A DNA stretch of 55,892 nucleotides from CAZIXN01 sp039180415 (lineage in GTDB: Bacteria > Planctomycetota > Phycisphaerae > Phycisphaerales > Phycisphaeraceae): assembly GCA_039180415.1 (NCBI GenBank), contig JBCDDH010000014.1, positions 1 to 55,892 of the forward strand, given 5' to 3'. Positions 43,881 to 52,333 of the stretch are shown piece after piece. How positions within the stretch are numbered: position 1 is the first letter of the stretch; every line of letters begins with the position of its first letter. The position numbers and the translations under genes were made by a program. The notes beneath the pieces were generated by a model. It was given only the letters and a program-made list of their open reading frames with translations, was not told the DNA's origin and ran no database searches.

Positions 43881-45142
43881 GGGCTCAGGGTCCACGGGAA
43901 CCAGCGGCGCGGCGGGCCGTCCGTCGCGTGCTCGCCGGGCGGCAGCTCGAACACGCCGTCCGTCGCGCCGATCGCCGCGACGTCGCCCGACCCGCGGTGG
44001 CTCAAGGGCCGCAGGCCGCCCGCTTCGGTCAACGCCGCCGGCACATATTGCCGGAACTTCATCGGCCGCGCCAACACCGGGCCCGCGTGGACCGCCAGCC
44101 GCACCCGGCTCGGCTCCGCCGCGAAACCCGCCCGACGACGCAGCACCGGGCCCGCCAACACCGCCGCGCCCACCAACACCGACACCGGATTCCCCGGCAA
44201 GGCCACCACGGCCACGCCGCCCGGCAGCACCGCCCCGAGGTTCGGCTTGCCCGGCCGCATCGCCAAGTGGTGGTACACCACCTCCGCCCCCAGCGCCGCG
44301 ATCGCGTCGGGCAGGACGTCGTGATCCCCCATCGACACGCCGCCGGTCGTTACCAGCGCGTCGCACCGCGCGGCCAGGTCTTCCAAGCCGCGCCGCGTCG
44401 CCTCCAGGTCGTCGGGCAGCGGCACCACCTCGACGCACTCCGCCCAACCCGTCGCCTCGATCAACGCCCGCAGCGATGGGCCGTTCGCGTCGCGCACCGC
44501 CGCCACGTCCACGCCCGCCCGACCCGTGGCCACGACCTCGTTCCCGCTCACCGCCACGCCGACCCGCACCTTCCGGAACACCGACACGACGCCGCGCCCG
44601 TTGGCGGCCAGCGTCGCCACCGCCGCGGGCGTGATCCGAACCCCGGGCTCGAGCAGCGTCTGGCCCGCCGCCGCGTTCTCGCCGCGCCGACGGATGTTCA
44701 GGCCCGGTTTCAGATCGGCCAACGCGTCCGCGGCGAACCCGACCTCGTCCCCACCTTCACGCACAAACTCGCGACGCACCACCGCGTCCGCGCCCCGGGG
44801 CACGACGCCGCCGGTGAACACCCGCGCCGCGACGCCCTCGGGCAACGCCGGCGGCTCGTGTCCGGTCTCCACCTCGAACGCGACCGGCAACACCGCTTCC
44901 CCCGCTTGATCGATCGCCGAGCCCACCGCCTCGGCCCGCACCGCGTACCCGTCCATCGCCGACACGTCCGCCGCCGGGCTGTCCCGCTCGGCGACCGCCG
45001 GCTCCGCCAGCACCCGGCCCACCCCGCCGCCGAGCGCGACCGGCTCCACGCCAACCGGGTCCAGGCGTTCCGTCATCGCCGACACCGCCGCCAGCGGGTC
45101 CGCCAACGCGGGCAACACCGACACCAACCGTTCACCCGCCAC
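43877..45142 (-). CDS. moeA: Molybdopterin molybdenumtransferase
   Basis: The 421-residue protein inserts molybdate into adenylylated molybdopterin. SPAADVSAMDGYAV (about 55-68) is the MoeA signature, GGVVPRGADAVVRRE (about 111-125) the next block, and TTGGVSMGDHDVLPDAI (about 256-272) the molybdopterin-binding loop shared with MogA. LPGNPVSVLVG near 320 is the usual PGNP block. Domains are in normal order and length. It overlaps moaE by 11 bases upstream and the moaC/B fusion by 4 downstream. Confidence 0.94.
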   Translation of the reverse strand: MAGERLVSVLPALADPLAAVSAMTERLDPVGVEPVALGGGVGRVLAEPAVAERDSPAADVSAMDGYAVRAEAVGSAIDQAGEAVLPVAFEVETGHEPPALPEGVAARVFTGGVVPRGADAVVRREFVREGGDEVGFAADALADLKPGLNIRRRGENAAAGQTLLEPGVRITPAAVATLAANGRGVVSVFRKVRVGVAVSGNEVVATGRAGVDVAAVRDANGPSLRALIEATGWAECVEVVPLPDDLEATRRGLEDLAARCDALVTTGGVSMGDHDVLPDAIAALGAEVVYHHLAMRPGKPNLGAVLPGGVAVVALPGNPVSVLVGAAVLAGPVLRRRAGFAAEPSRVRLAVHAGPVLARPMKFRQYVPAALTEAGGLRPLSHRGSGDVAAIGATDGVFELPPGEHATDGPPRRWFPWTLSP

Positions 45143-45548
45143 GGGCCGCCTCCGCTTCTCCCGCGAACAACGGCGTCTTCCACAGCGCGACGTCCCGCTT
45201 CATGCGATCGATGAACGCGTCCGCCGCCGCGAGGCCCGCCTTGCGGTGCGCCGAGTGCACCGTCAATCGAAACGAAACCTCGCCGACCGGCACCCGCGCG
45301 GTGCTGTGTTCCACGTGTAGCGCGAACACGCCGTGCGCAAGCCGCACTTCTTCCGCCAGGGCTTCGAGCTGACGCGTGGTCATCGGCGGGTACGCCTCGT
45401 AACGCAACGCCGTCAACGATCGGCCGTCTTCTTCCGGACGCACCCGGCCTTCGAACACCCAGACCGCGCCCGCGCCGGGCGGCGCTTCCGCGGTCGAGCT
45501 CGCGGCCAGCGGGCCCTCGAACAGCCGGACGGTCACCGCGGCGCTCAC
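45132..45548 (-). CDS. moaE: Molybdopterin synthase large subunit
   Basis: The 138-residue protein has the MoaE blocks: GAVWVFEGRVRPEEDGR (about 26-42), LRYEAYPPM (about 48-56), VHSAHRKAGLAAADAFIDRMKRDVALWK (about 96-123). The lysines in MKRDVALWK and the Arg/His of SAHR form the active site that takes sulfur from the MoaD thiocarboxylate to convert precursor Z into molybdopterin. It overlaps moaD by four bases, as expected for the two subunits of one enzyme. Confidence 0.92.
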   Translation of the reverse strand: MSAAVTVRLFEGPLAASSTAEAPPGAGAVWVFEGRVRPEEDGRSLTALRYEAYPPMTTRQLEALAEEVRLAHGVFALHVEHSTARVPVGEVSFRLTVHSAHRKAGLAAADAFIDRMKRDVALWKTPLFAGEAEAARGG

Positions 45549-45832
45549 CCGCCACCCACCATTCCGATCAAGGCCAATTCCTCATCGCCCCGCAAGACCG
45601 CACACCCGTCGGCGAACGCGTGATCGACCGCCAGCCGGCTCGACGCGATCGACGGCCGCAGCGCCGCACAACGCTCCGCCACCAAACTCAATGCCTCCGC
45701 ACAGGTCGTCCGCCCCGCGGCGATGTCGATGCCCACCGACCGCACGCCCGCCAACTCGGCCTGCGGGCCGAACAGCAGCACCTCCACCCGTTTCGTCTCC
45801 GGCGTCGCGGCGTCCATCGCTCCCTCGCTCAC
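45545..45832 (-). CDS. moaD: Molybdopterin synthase sulfur-carrier subunit
   Basis: The 95-residue ubiquitin-fold protein ends in GMVGGG, giving the C-terminal double glycine that carries the thiocarboxylate; most MoaD proteins end exactly in GG, here one extra Gly is present. VEVLLFGPQAELAG and LRGDEELALIG are the fold's strands. It overlaps moaA upstream and moaE downstream by four bases each. The separate adenylylating enzyme MoeB is not in the window. Confidence 0.87.
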   Translation of the reverse strand: MSEGAMDAATPETKRVEVLLFGPQAELAGVRSVGIDIAAGRTTCAEALSLVAERCAALRPSIASSRLAVDHAFADGCAVLRGDEELALIGMVGGG

Positions 45833-46893
45833 CCGCCCAGGTGCGTCATGATCCCCGGCGCCGTCGGCGGGTGCACCGGTTGCTTCTGGGCGTACGCCGC
45901 CCGCAGCGCCGCGTCGATCCCGACCCCGTCGCGCCCCTGCACCGCGTCACGCAAGTTGCCTCGCGGCGCGTCCATCAGGCACGGGTACACGTCGCCGTTG
46001 GCCGTGACCCGCAGGCGGTCGCACGTGTCGCAGAAGTGTTCGCTCATCGGCGTGATGAAGCCGACCCGCGCCGACCGGCCGTCGCGCAGCTCGGCGGTCC
46101 ACATCCGCGCCGCGTCGGTCGCGCTCGCGGCTTCGACGCGCGCCACATCGGGAACCCATCGCGCGACCACGCCGGCCATCGCCGACCGCATCCGCGCGGC
46201 CGGCACGTACCGACGCTCCCACGCGTCCGCCAACGGGCCCATCGGCATCAACTCGATGAACCGGATCGGCACACCCCAATCCGCCGCGTACCCGAGCAGG
46301 TCCGGCAGATCTTCCTCGTTCTGACCGGCCACCACCACGGTGTTCAGCTTGATCGACGCGAACCCCGCCGACCTCGCCGCGTCGATCCCGCTCAGCACCC
46401 GCGCCAGGCCGTCCACCCCGGTGAGCTCCGCGAAACGCCGGGGGTCCAACGAGTCGAGGCTCACGTTCAGGCGCCGCAGACCCGCCCGCCGCAGCGTCGC
46501 CGCGTCGCGCTTGAGCGTCAGCGCGTTGGTCGTCATCGCCAGGTCCGAGACGCCCACGCCGCGCAGCGTCGAAACGATCTGCGGCAAGTCCCGCCGCGTC
46601 GTGGGCTCCCCGCCGGTGATCCGGACCTTCCGCAGGCCGAAACGCCGGTGCAGGTGGCGGGCCAGGAACCCAAAATCGTCGGCGTCGAACGCCGCGGGCT
46701 CGTGCCCCCGGTCGAAGTCCGGCCGGCAATACGTGCACCGCATCGAGCAGCCGCGGGTCACCGAAAGCCGCAGGTACCCGATGCCGCGCCGCGGCAAAGC
46801 GTCCGGCGGCGCGAAAACCCCGCGTGCGCCGGGCCGCCACTGGGGCAGGCTCAACGCACGCGGGGTCGGTTTGGTCGGGGTTCGGATCGCCAT
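45829..46893 (-). CDS. moaA: GTP 3',8-cyclase (radical SAM)
   Basis: The 354-residue protein makes the first cofactor intermediate from GTP. CSMRCTYC (C49, C53, C56) binds the radical SAM 4Fe-4S cluster, RITGGEPTTRRDL is the SAM-binding block, and NVSLDSLDPRRF follows. A second cluster site is given by CDTCDR and a further Cys about 11 residues on (DVYPCLMD). It ends in THLGG; the terminal double glycine is essential in known MoaA proteins. It leads the cofactor genes and lies 25 bases after the porin gene. Confidence 0.95.
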   Translation of the reverse strand: MAIRTPTKPTPRALSLPQWRPGARGVFAPPDALPRRGIGYLRLSVTRGCSMRCTYCRPDFDRGHEPAAFDADDFGFLARHLHRRFGLRKVRITGGEPTTRRDLPQIVSTLRGVGVSDLAMTTNALTLKRDAATLRRAGLRRLNVSLDSLDPRRFAELTGVDGLARVLSGIDAARSAGFASIKLNTVVVAGQNEEDLPDLLGYAADWGVPIRFIELMPMGPLADAWERRYVPAARMRSAMAGVVARWVPDVARVEAASATDAARMWTAELRDGRSARVGFITPMSEHFCDTCDRLRVTANGDVYPCLMDAPRGNLRDAVQGRDGVGIDAALRAAYAQKQPVHPPTAPGIMTHLGG

Positions 46894-46918
46894 CGTCGTG
46901 CGAGCCGGCGGAACCGAC

Positions 46919-48235
46919 TCAGAACTTGAACACCAGGTCCACGGTCAATCGGGTCGTGTCCTCGAAGCCGGGCTCCTTCCCGAAGAACGAAGCATACTTG
47001 CCCAGGATGCTCAGGTTATTCGTGAGCTTCTTGGTGAGCACGATGTCCAGCTCCTGGCCGTAGGTGTCCAGGTCTTCGTTGCCCGAGAACAGGTGGTAGG
47101 CGATGAACGCGTTGATGTCGAACGGCAGGTTCGCCGGCTTGAAGTAGACGTAGAGGTCCTCGACGCCTTCGTCGGGCGTGATGAGGAACAGGTCCGCAAA
47201 GCCCTGGAACTTATGCAGCGTCGCCAGCGGCGTGCGGAACGCGAACTCGCCGCTGTCGCTGCCCAGCACCTCGAAGCCCACGCCGATCGTGCCGATGTCC
47301 TTCACGCCCAGCGCGAGGTCGATCAGGTAGTACTCGGCGTCGTAATCTTCCGGGTTGTCTTCGAAGTCTTCCTGGAACGCGACGCTGCCCTGGTAGGCGA
47401 GGCTAAACGTCTCGTTGAGTTGACGCTTGCCCGCCAGGCGGAGGCCGTAGGTCTGGCTGGAGTTTTCCGGCGAGGAGCCCTGGAAGTCGAGCAGGTAGAT
47501 GAAGCCCGTGAGCTTGCCGAGGTTCTCGATGTCGTAGGCCACGTTGATCAGGTGGCTGTTGCTGTCGAAGTCGCCCGCCTCGGCGAAGATCCGGTTGACC
47601 TCGAAGACGTAGGCGTACAGCGCACTGAGGCCTTCGATGCCGAAGTCCGTATCGACGCGCACGGCTTCGAGCACCTGGTCGTCCTGACGCCAACCGACCG
47701 AGCCGATGAAGCGTTGGTCGTCGAGGTTGGTGACCTGGCGGCCGCCCTTGACGCTCAGCGCGATGTCTTCGAGGGGGATCTGGTAGCTCGCCCAGAGCTG
47801 GTTGAGCTCGGTGGTTTCGGGGTCCGCGATCACGGTCCGCTCGGTCTCTCCGTTCTGGGTCGAGTTGTAGCGGTTGTCGTCGAAGGCGGTAACGTCTTCG
47901 AGTTCGATGTAGCCCTGCAGCCCGTTGAAGTCCGCGGTCTTGTAGCCCAGCCGCGTGCGGATCGTGTTGGCCAGCGAGTCTTCGAGGCCACGCCGGTCCG
48001 CGTACTGCTGGCGGTAACGGACGTTGAGGCTGACCGTGCCCGACGTGATGGCGTTCTGGATGCTTTCGATCAAATCTTCCGTCGTGTCGACTTCGGACAA
48101 GCCCGACGCGTCGGCCACGGGGTGGCCCTCGTGGGCGAGCGTCGCGGAGGACGCGGCGAAAGCAGCCAGCAACGCGACGGCGCGCAGCGGGCGACATAAG
48201 AGCGGGCGGTCAAGGTTTTCTCTCAATAAGTGCAT
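46919..48235 (-). CDS. Outer-membrane beta-barrel porin, alginate-export-like
   Basis: I chose the ATG at 48235, giving 438 residues; it is followed by a Sec signal peptide cut near LAHEG (about residue 36). The mature part alternates short polar and aromatic strands (VSLNVRYRQQYADRR, RTRLGYKTADFNGLQGYIEL, LSALYAYVFEVNRIF) and ends with LTVDLVFKF, a terminal Phe typical of outer-membrane barrels. It resembles porins of the alginate-export superfamily. Lying between nasS and moaA, it is probably a route for nitrate or another anion across the outer membrane; that is inferred from position. A hairpin sits just upstream of its ribosome-binding region. Confidence 0.75.
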   Translation of the reverse strand: MHLLRENLDRPLLCRPLRAVALLAAFAASSATLAHEGHPVADASGLSEVDTTEDLIESIQNAITSGTVSLNVRYRQQYADRRGLEDSLANTIRTRLGYKTADFNGLQGYIELEDVTAFDDNRYNSTQNGETERTVIADPETTELNQLWASYQIPLEDIALSVKGGRQVTNLDDQRFIGSVGWRQDDQVLEAVRVDTDFGIEGLSALYAYVFEVNRIFAEAGDFDSNSHLINVAYDIENLGKLTGFIYLLDFQGSSPENSSQTYGLRLAGKRQLNETFSLAYQGSVAFQEDFEDNPEDYDAEYYLIDLALGVKDIGTIGVGFEVLGSDSGEFAFRTPLATLHKFQGFADLFLITPDEGVEDLYVYFKPANLPFDINAFIAYHLFSGNEDLDTYGQELDIVLTKKLTNNLSILGKYASFFGKEPGFEDTTRLTVDLVFKF

Positions 48236-48248
48236 GGGATAGCTCCGG

Positions 48249-48266
48249 GGCCGAAAACGGTCGGCC
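48249..48266 (-). promoter_or_regulatory. Hairpin in the porin leader
   Basis: GGCCGA and TCGGCC pair around a six-base loop (CCGTTT in the sense of the mRNA), ending about 14 bases before the porin start. The hexaloop size recalls ANTAR-target hairpins, but the loop lacks the A1/G4 pattern and only one hairpin is seen. Otherwise the 122-base gap shows no clear promoter. Confidence 0.35.
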
Positions 48267-48357
48267 GTTACCGTGGTTGGGGTCGCGCCAGGCCTACGCG
48301 AGAACAAAAAGGCGGGGATCAGGTTGGTTCCGGTTCAGTCTTCACATTTACATCGGA

Positions 48358-49587
48358 TCAATGGCGGGTCAGGGCTTGCGGATTTGGGTTGGGCAGGTCG
48401 TTCAGGTCGATGACGGCGGGGTCGAAGCGGCGGCCGTCGAAGAAGGCTTCCGTGTCTTCGAGCTTGTCCGGGGCGTCGGGCGTGGGCAGGCCCAGGCGGT
48501 CCGCCGCCTGGGCGAAGAGGTCGTCACGCACGATCCGCGACAGCGCGAGCTGCGCCTCGTACGGCATCTCGACCTGGCCCCAGCGGTGCATCTGCGTCAG
48601 CCACCACAGCGCCTGGGATCGCCACGGCACGTTCGCGTCGTGGCGGTGGAACACGTGGAAATCCGGCGTAACGACGGGGTCGGCGTCTGCGGCCGTGCGG
48701 AACGAGCCCGTCATGGCCGAGCGGATCAGCGAAGGCTCGACCCCGACGTACTGCGGCAGGCTGAGGATCTCGCAGGCCTCCGCGCGGTTTCCGGGCTGGT
48801 CGAGCCAGCGGCCGGCTTCGATGAGCGCGGCGATGAGCGCAACGTGCGTCCCGGGGTGTTGGTCCGCCCACGCCGCGGTCACGCCCAACACCTTTTCCGG
48901 CCCGTTGGTCCATAGCGCGTGTTTCGTGATCGCCACCCGGCCCAAGCCTTCGGCGACCGCGAGCGAGTTCCACGGCTCGCCGACGCAGAACCCCGCAAGC
49001 TCGCCGGCCCGCAGGGCCTCGACCATCCGCGGCGGCGGCACGACCACGATCTCCACGTCGCGGGCCGGATCGATCCCCGCCGCGGCCAACCAATACCGCA
49101 GCTCCAACTCGTGCGTGGACATCGGAAACACCGCGCCCAGCCGCAGCGGCGCCTCACCCCGCGACGCCCGCCGACGGATCACGTCGGCCAGGCCGTCGGC
49201 GGTGTTTTTGCCGTGGGGTTGGAGCGGCCGGGCGGTCGCGTCGATCTCGTCGCAAAGCCAGGACGCGAGCGTGATCGCGTTGCCGTTGAGGCCAAGGGTG
49301 ACCCCGTAGGTCATGTCGCACTGGAAGCCGCCGAGGCCGAGGGTCGTGCAGATCGGCATGGTCGCGAGCATCTGCGCGCCGTCGAGCAGGCCGAAGGCGA
49401 CCTGGTCGCGGATGCCGGCCCAGCTGCCCTCGCGGGTGGTGGTGACGTTCAGGCCCTGGTCGGCGAAGAAACCTTTTTCCACGCCGACCGCGATCGGGGC
49501 GCAGTCGTTGAGCGGGACGAGGCCGAGCGTGAGGTCGCGCTTCTCGAGCTTGGTCTTCGGTGTCGCGGGCGCGGCGAGTGCGTTCAT
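48358..49587 (-). CDS. nasS: Cytoplasmic nitrate sensor, NrtA/NasS-like
   Basis: The 409-residue protein is an NrtA-type solute-binding fold (LTLGLVPLNDCAPIAVGVEKGFF, GSWAGIRDQVAFGLLDGAQML, LGLNGNAITLAS, then VGEPWNSLAVAEGLGRVAIT). It has neither signal peptide nor lipobox, unlike transport NrtA proteins, which marks it as NasS, the cytoplasmic partner that holds the antiterminator NasT until nitrate or nitrite binds. Its start overlaps the nasT stop (ATGA), so the two are made together in fixed ratio. It is downstream of the nitrate reductase gene. Confidence 0.83.
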   Translation of the reverse strand: MNALAAPATPKTKLEKRDLTLGLVPLNDCAPIAVGVEKGFFADQGLNVTTTREGSWAGIRDQVAFGLLDGAQMLATMPICTTLGLGGFQCDMTYGVTLGLNGNAITLASWLCDEIDATARPLQPHGKNTADGLADVIRRRASRGEAPLRLGAVFPMSTHELELRYWLAAAGIDPARDVEIVVVPPPRMVEALRAGELAGFCVGEPWNSLAVAEGLGRVAITKHALWTNGPEKVLGVTAAWADQHPGTHVALIAALIEAGRWLDQPGNRAEACEILSLPQYVGVEPSLIRSAMTGSFRTAADADPVVTPDFHVFHRHDANVPWRSQALWWLTQMHRWGQVEMPYEAQLALSRIVRDDLFAQAADRLGLPTPDAPDKLEDTEAFFDGRRFDPAVIDLNDLPNPNPQALTRH

Positions 49588-50183
49588 GGTTTGACCCCTT
49601 CCAGGAGTTCGGCGGCGGCGATGACCTGCTGCGCGGCCTGGCCGATCCGTAGCTTGCGGTCCATCGCCAGCTTGCGTAGCAACGCGTACGCGTCGGGCTC
49701 CCCGATGCCGCGTTGTCGCATGAGCAGCGCCTTGGCGCGGCCGACGTGTTTGCGTTCGTCCAGCGAGTTACGGGCCTTGTCGAGTTCTTCACGCACCGCC
49801 TGGTGCTGGCGGAAGTGCGCGACGGCCACGTCGATGATCGGCTTGACCCGCCCGGTCGAAAGCCCGTCGACGATGTACGCCGACACGCCCGCCCGCACGG
49901 CCGACTGGATCGTGTGTTCGTCGTCGTCCTGGGCAAACATCACCACCGGGCGCGGCGCTTCGTCGCGAATCTGCGTGAGCTGCTCGAGCGTGTCGCGGTC
50001 GGGCGACGTGAGGTTGATCAGCACCACGTCGGGCTGCGCGTCGGCGACGAGGTTCGGCAGGTGCGTCTGCGTGTCGGACCACTCGACCACGTCGTAGCCC
50101 GTGACGCGGAGCACGGCGGCGAGCGTCGCGCCCCGCTGGGCGTCTTCGTCGAGCACGAGGATGCGCAGGTGCGGCTGGGTCAA
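49584..50183 (-). CDS. nasT: ANTAR antiterminator, NasT-like
   Basis: A TTG start at 50183, overlapping the nitrate reductase stop (TTGA), gives 199 residues. Residues 6-120 are a receiver-like domain and about 140-195 the ANTAR RNA-binding helices (RAKALLMRQRGIGEPDAYALLRKLAM with the conserved Ala and aromatic positions). In the receiver the usual phosphoacceptor Asp reads as N57 (VVLINLTSPD), while E13/D14 and K114 are kept. Control by NasS binding rather than phosphorylation would fit that. It should bind a two-hairpin leader RNA of the nitrate operon, which must lie beyond the right edge. Confidence 0.85.
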   Translation of the reverse strand: MTQPHLRILVLDEDAQRGATLAAVLRVTGYDVVEWSDTQTHLPNLVADAQPDVVLINLTSPDRDTLEQLTQIRDEAPRPVVMFAQDDDEHTIQSAVRAGVSAYIVDGLSTGRVKPIIDVAVAHFRQHQAVREELDKARNSLDERKHVGRAKALLMRQRGIGEPDAYALLRKLAMDRKLRIGQAAQQVIAAAELLEGVKP

Positions 50184-52333
50184 GCCTTCGCCTCCGCTTC
50201 GAGTCTCGTCACGCGGACGGCGCACGCCTTGAGCTCCGGCTGCTTGGACTGGGGGCAGACGGCGGGGCTGGTCGTGTCGTTGAGGTTCACGCCCGGGCCG
50301 AACGCGTCGCCGAAGTGGAAGGTCGCGAAGACCACGCCGGGGCGGAGCCGTTCGGTAAGCCGGGCGTGGGCCGAGACGACGCCGCGTCGGCTGGCGATGG
50401 CGCACGCGTCGTCGGCTTCGATGCCGAACGCGGCCGCGTCGTCGGGGTGGATCTCGACGAAGGGGCGGGGCTCCTGGCGGGCGAGTTCGGGAGCGAGGCC
50501 GGTCTTGGTGCGGGTGTGCCAGTGCGCGGCGACACGGCCGGTCGTGAGCCAAAGTGGGAAATCGTCGTCGGGGGTCTCGGCGGGGCCGGCGAGGCTGCCG
50601 ATATGGAAACGCGCCCGGCCGTCGGGCGTATCGAACCGGCCGTCGACGTACCGGCGTGTTTGGCCCGGGTGGTCTTCGCTCGGACAGGGCCAGCGCAGCG
50701 GGCCTTGCGCCAGACGCTCGTTGGTCATGCCCGAACAGTCGCACGGCCGGCCCGCGGTCAGCGGGGCGTACTCGGCCCATACCTGTTCGCTCGTTGCGAA
50801 GTCGAAACCACGGAAACCCATCGCCCGCCCCACCGCCGCGGGCATCCACCAGTCCGGCCTGGCGTGCTCGGGCCCGTCGAGGAACTTGTCGCTCCGGACG
50901 ACCAGTCGCTCGCTGTTGGTCATCGTGCCAGCCTTCTCGCCCCATTGGCAGGCCGGCAGCAGCACATCGGCGTAGACCGCGGTCTCGCTGCGCGACGTGA
51001 TGTCCTGCACGATCACCAGCGGCGTGTCCCGGAGCGCACGTTTGGTCGTGTTTGCGTCGGGCATACTCACCGCCGGGTTGGTGCACGCGACCCAGAGCGC
51101 GTCGACCTTCCCCGCGGCCGCGGCTTCGAACATCGGCACCGCGGTCAGCCCGGGCTCGGCGGCGATGCTCCCGGGCGTCAAGCTCCAAGCCTCTTCGATC
51201 TCGGCGCGGTGCGCCGCGTCGGCGACCTTGCGGTAACCCGGCAGCTGGTGCCCGAGGTACCCGACTTCACGCCCGCCCATCGCGTTGGGCTGACCCGTCA
51301 GCGAGAACGGGCCGCAACCCGGCTTGCCAATCTGTCCGAGCATCAGATGCAGGTTGATAATCGCCGTGTTCTTGTCCGTGCCCACCGAGCTCTGGTTCGC
51401 GCCCATGCAATAGAACGTCAGCAACCGACGGCCGCTTGTGACCGTCGCGGCCAACGCTTCGAGCGTCGCGTCGGGCACGCCGCTGAGCCGCGCCAGCTCC
51501 CGGACGTCCAAACCCCCGAGGTACGCCCGCTGCTCCGCCCAACCCGAGGTGTGCGCTTCGACGAACGCGTGATCAACCAGCCCCGCGTCCAACGCCCGCC
51601 GCGCCAACCACTGCAACAGCGCCACATCTCCGCCCGGTGCGACCGGCACGTGCACGTCGCCGTGCTCGGCCGTCTTCGTGAACCGGGGATCGACCGTCAC
51701 GATCCTGGCGTGGCCCATGTCGGTGCGACGACGGCGCACGCGATTGAACAAGACCGGGTGGTTCACGGCCATGTTCGCGCCGAGGATCAGGAACGTGTCC
51801 GCCTCGTCGATGTCGTCGTAGCACGTGGGCGGCCCGTCGCCGCCCAACGCGAGCGTGTAGCCCGCCACCGCGCTGCTCATGCACAGCCGGCTGTTCGTGT
51901 CCGTGTGGTTGCTGCCCAGAAACCCCTTGAAAAGCTTGGAGAACACGTAGCTCGCTTCGGAGTCGAGCTGCCCCGAGCCGTACCACGCCAAGCCGTCCGG
52001 GCCTCTGGTGTTCAGGGTGTGTGTGAAGCGCTCCGCGATGAAACCGATCGCCCGGTCCCAGGAGCAAGGCCGAAGCGGCTCGTCCTTGCTCCGCCGCATC
52101 ATCGGTTGGGTGAGCCGGTGCTCGTCGTCGAACACACGAGAAAGCAACGCGCCCTTGGGGCACATCATGCCCTGGTTCGGGCCGTCCGAAACCGCGGCGA
52201 TCGATTCGACGCGGTTGGCCCGGACGGTCGCGTCCAGCACACAGCCCACGCCGCAGTACGGACACACCGCTCGCCCGACGCGCGTCGGATCCTCGACCGT
52301 TGGCGAAGATGGCAGGACCGCCAGGGTGCTCAC
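50180..52333 (-). CDS. nasA: Assimilatory nitrate reductase catalytic subunit
   Basis: A GTG at 52333 overlapping the previous stop (GTGA) gives 717 residues. C24, C27, C31 and C58 (CPYCGVGC ... CPKG) bind a 4Fe-4S cluster, and C151 in NSRLCMSSAVAGY is the molybdenum ligand typical of Nap/NasA-type enzymes. YCMGANQSSVGTDKNTAIINLHLMLGQIG and SLTGQPNAMGGREVG are bis-MGD-binding blocks, as is TTGRVAAHWHTRTKTG near the C-terminus. No Tat signal is present, so it is cytoplasmic and assimilatory, reducing nitrate to nitrite. It lacks the C-terminal BFD-like 2Fe-2S domain of some NasA proteins. No nitrite reductase is in the window. Confidence 0.93.
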   Translation of the reverse strand: MSTLAVLPSSPTVEDPTRVGRAVCPYCGVGCVLDATVRANRVESIAAVSDGPNQGMMCPKGALLSRVFDDEHRLTQPMMRRSKDEPLRPCSWDRAIGFIAERFTHTLNTRGPDGLAWYGSGQLDSEASYVFSKLFKGFLGSNHTDTNSRLCMSSAVAGYTLALGGDGPPTCYDDIDEADTFLILGANMAVNHPVLFNRVRRRRTDMGHARIVTVDPRFTKTAEHGDVHVPVAPGGDVALLQWLARRALDAGLVDHAFVEAHTSGWAEQRAYLGGLDVRELARLSGVPDATLEALAATVTSGRRLLTFYCMGANQSSVGTDKNTAIINLHLMLGQIGKPGCGPFSLTGQPNAMGGREVGYLGHQLPGYRKVADAAHRAEIEEAWSLTPGSIAAEPGLTAVPMFEAAAAGKVDALWVACTNPAVSMPDANTTKRALRDTPLVIVQDITSRSETAVYADVLLPACQWGEKAGTMTNSERLVVRSDKFLDGPEHARPDWWMPAAVGRAMGFRGFDFATSEQVWAEYAPLTAGRPCDCSGMTNERLAQGPLRWPCPSEDHPGQTRRYVDGRFDTPDGRARFHIGSLAGPAETPDDDFPLWLTTGRVAAHWHTRTKTGLAPELARQEPRPFVEIHPDDAAAFGIEADDACAIASRRGVVSAHARLTERLRPGVVFATFHFGDAFGPGVNLNDTTSPAVCPQSKQPELKACAVRVTRLEAEAKA

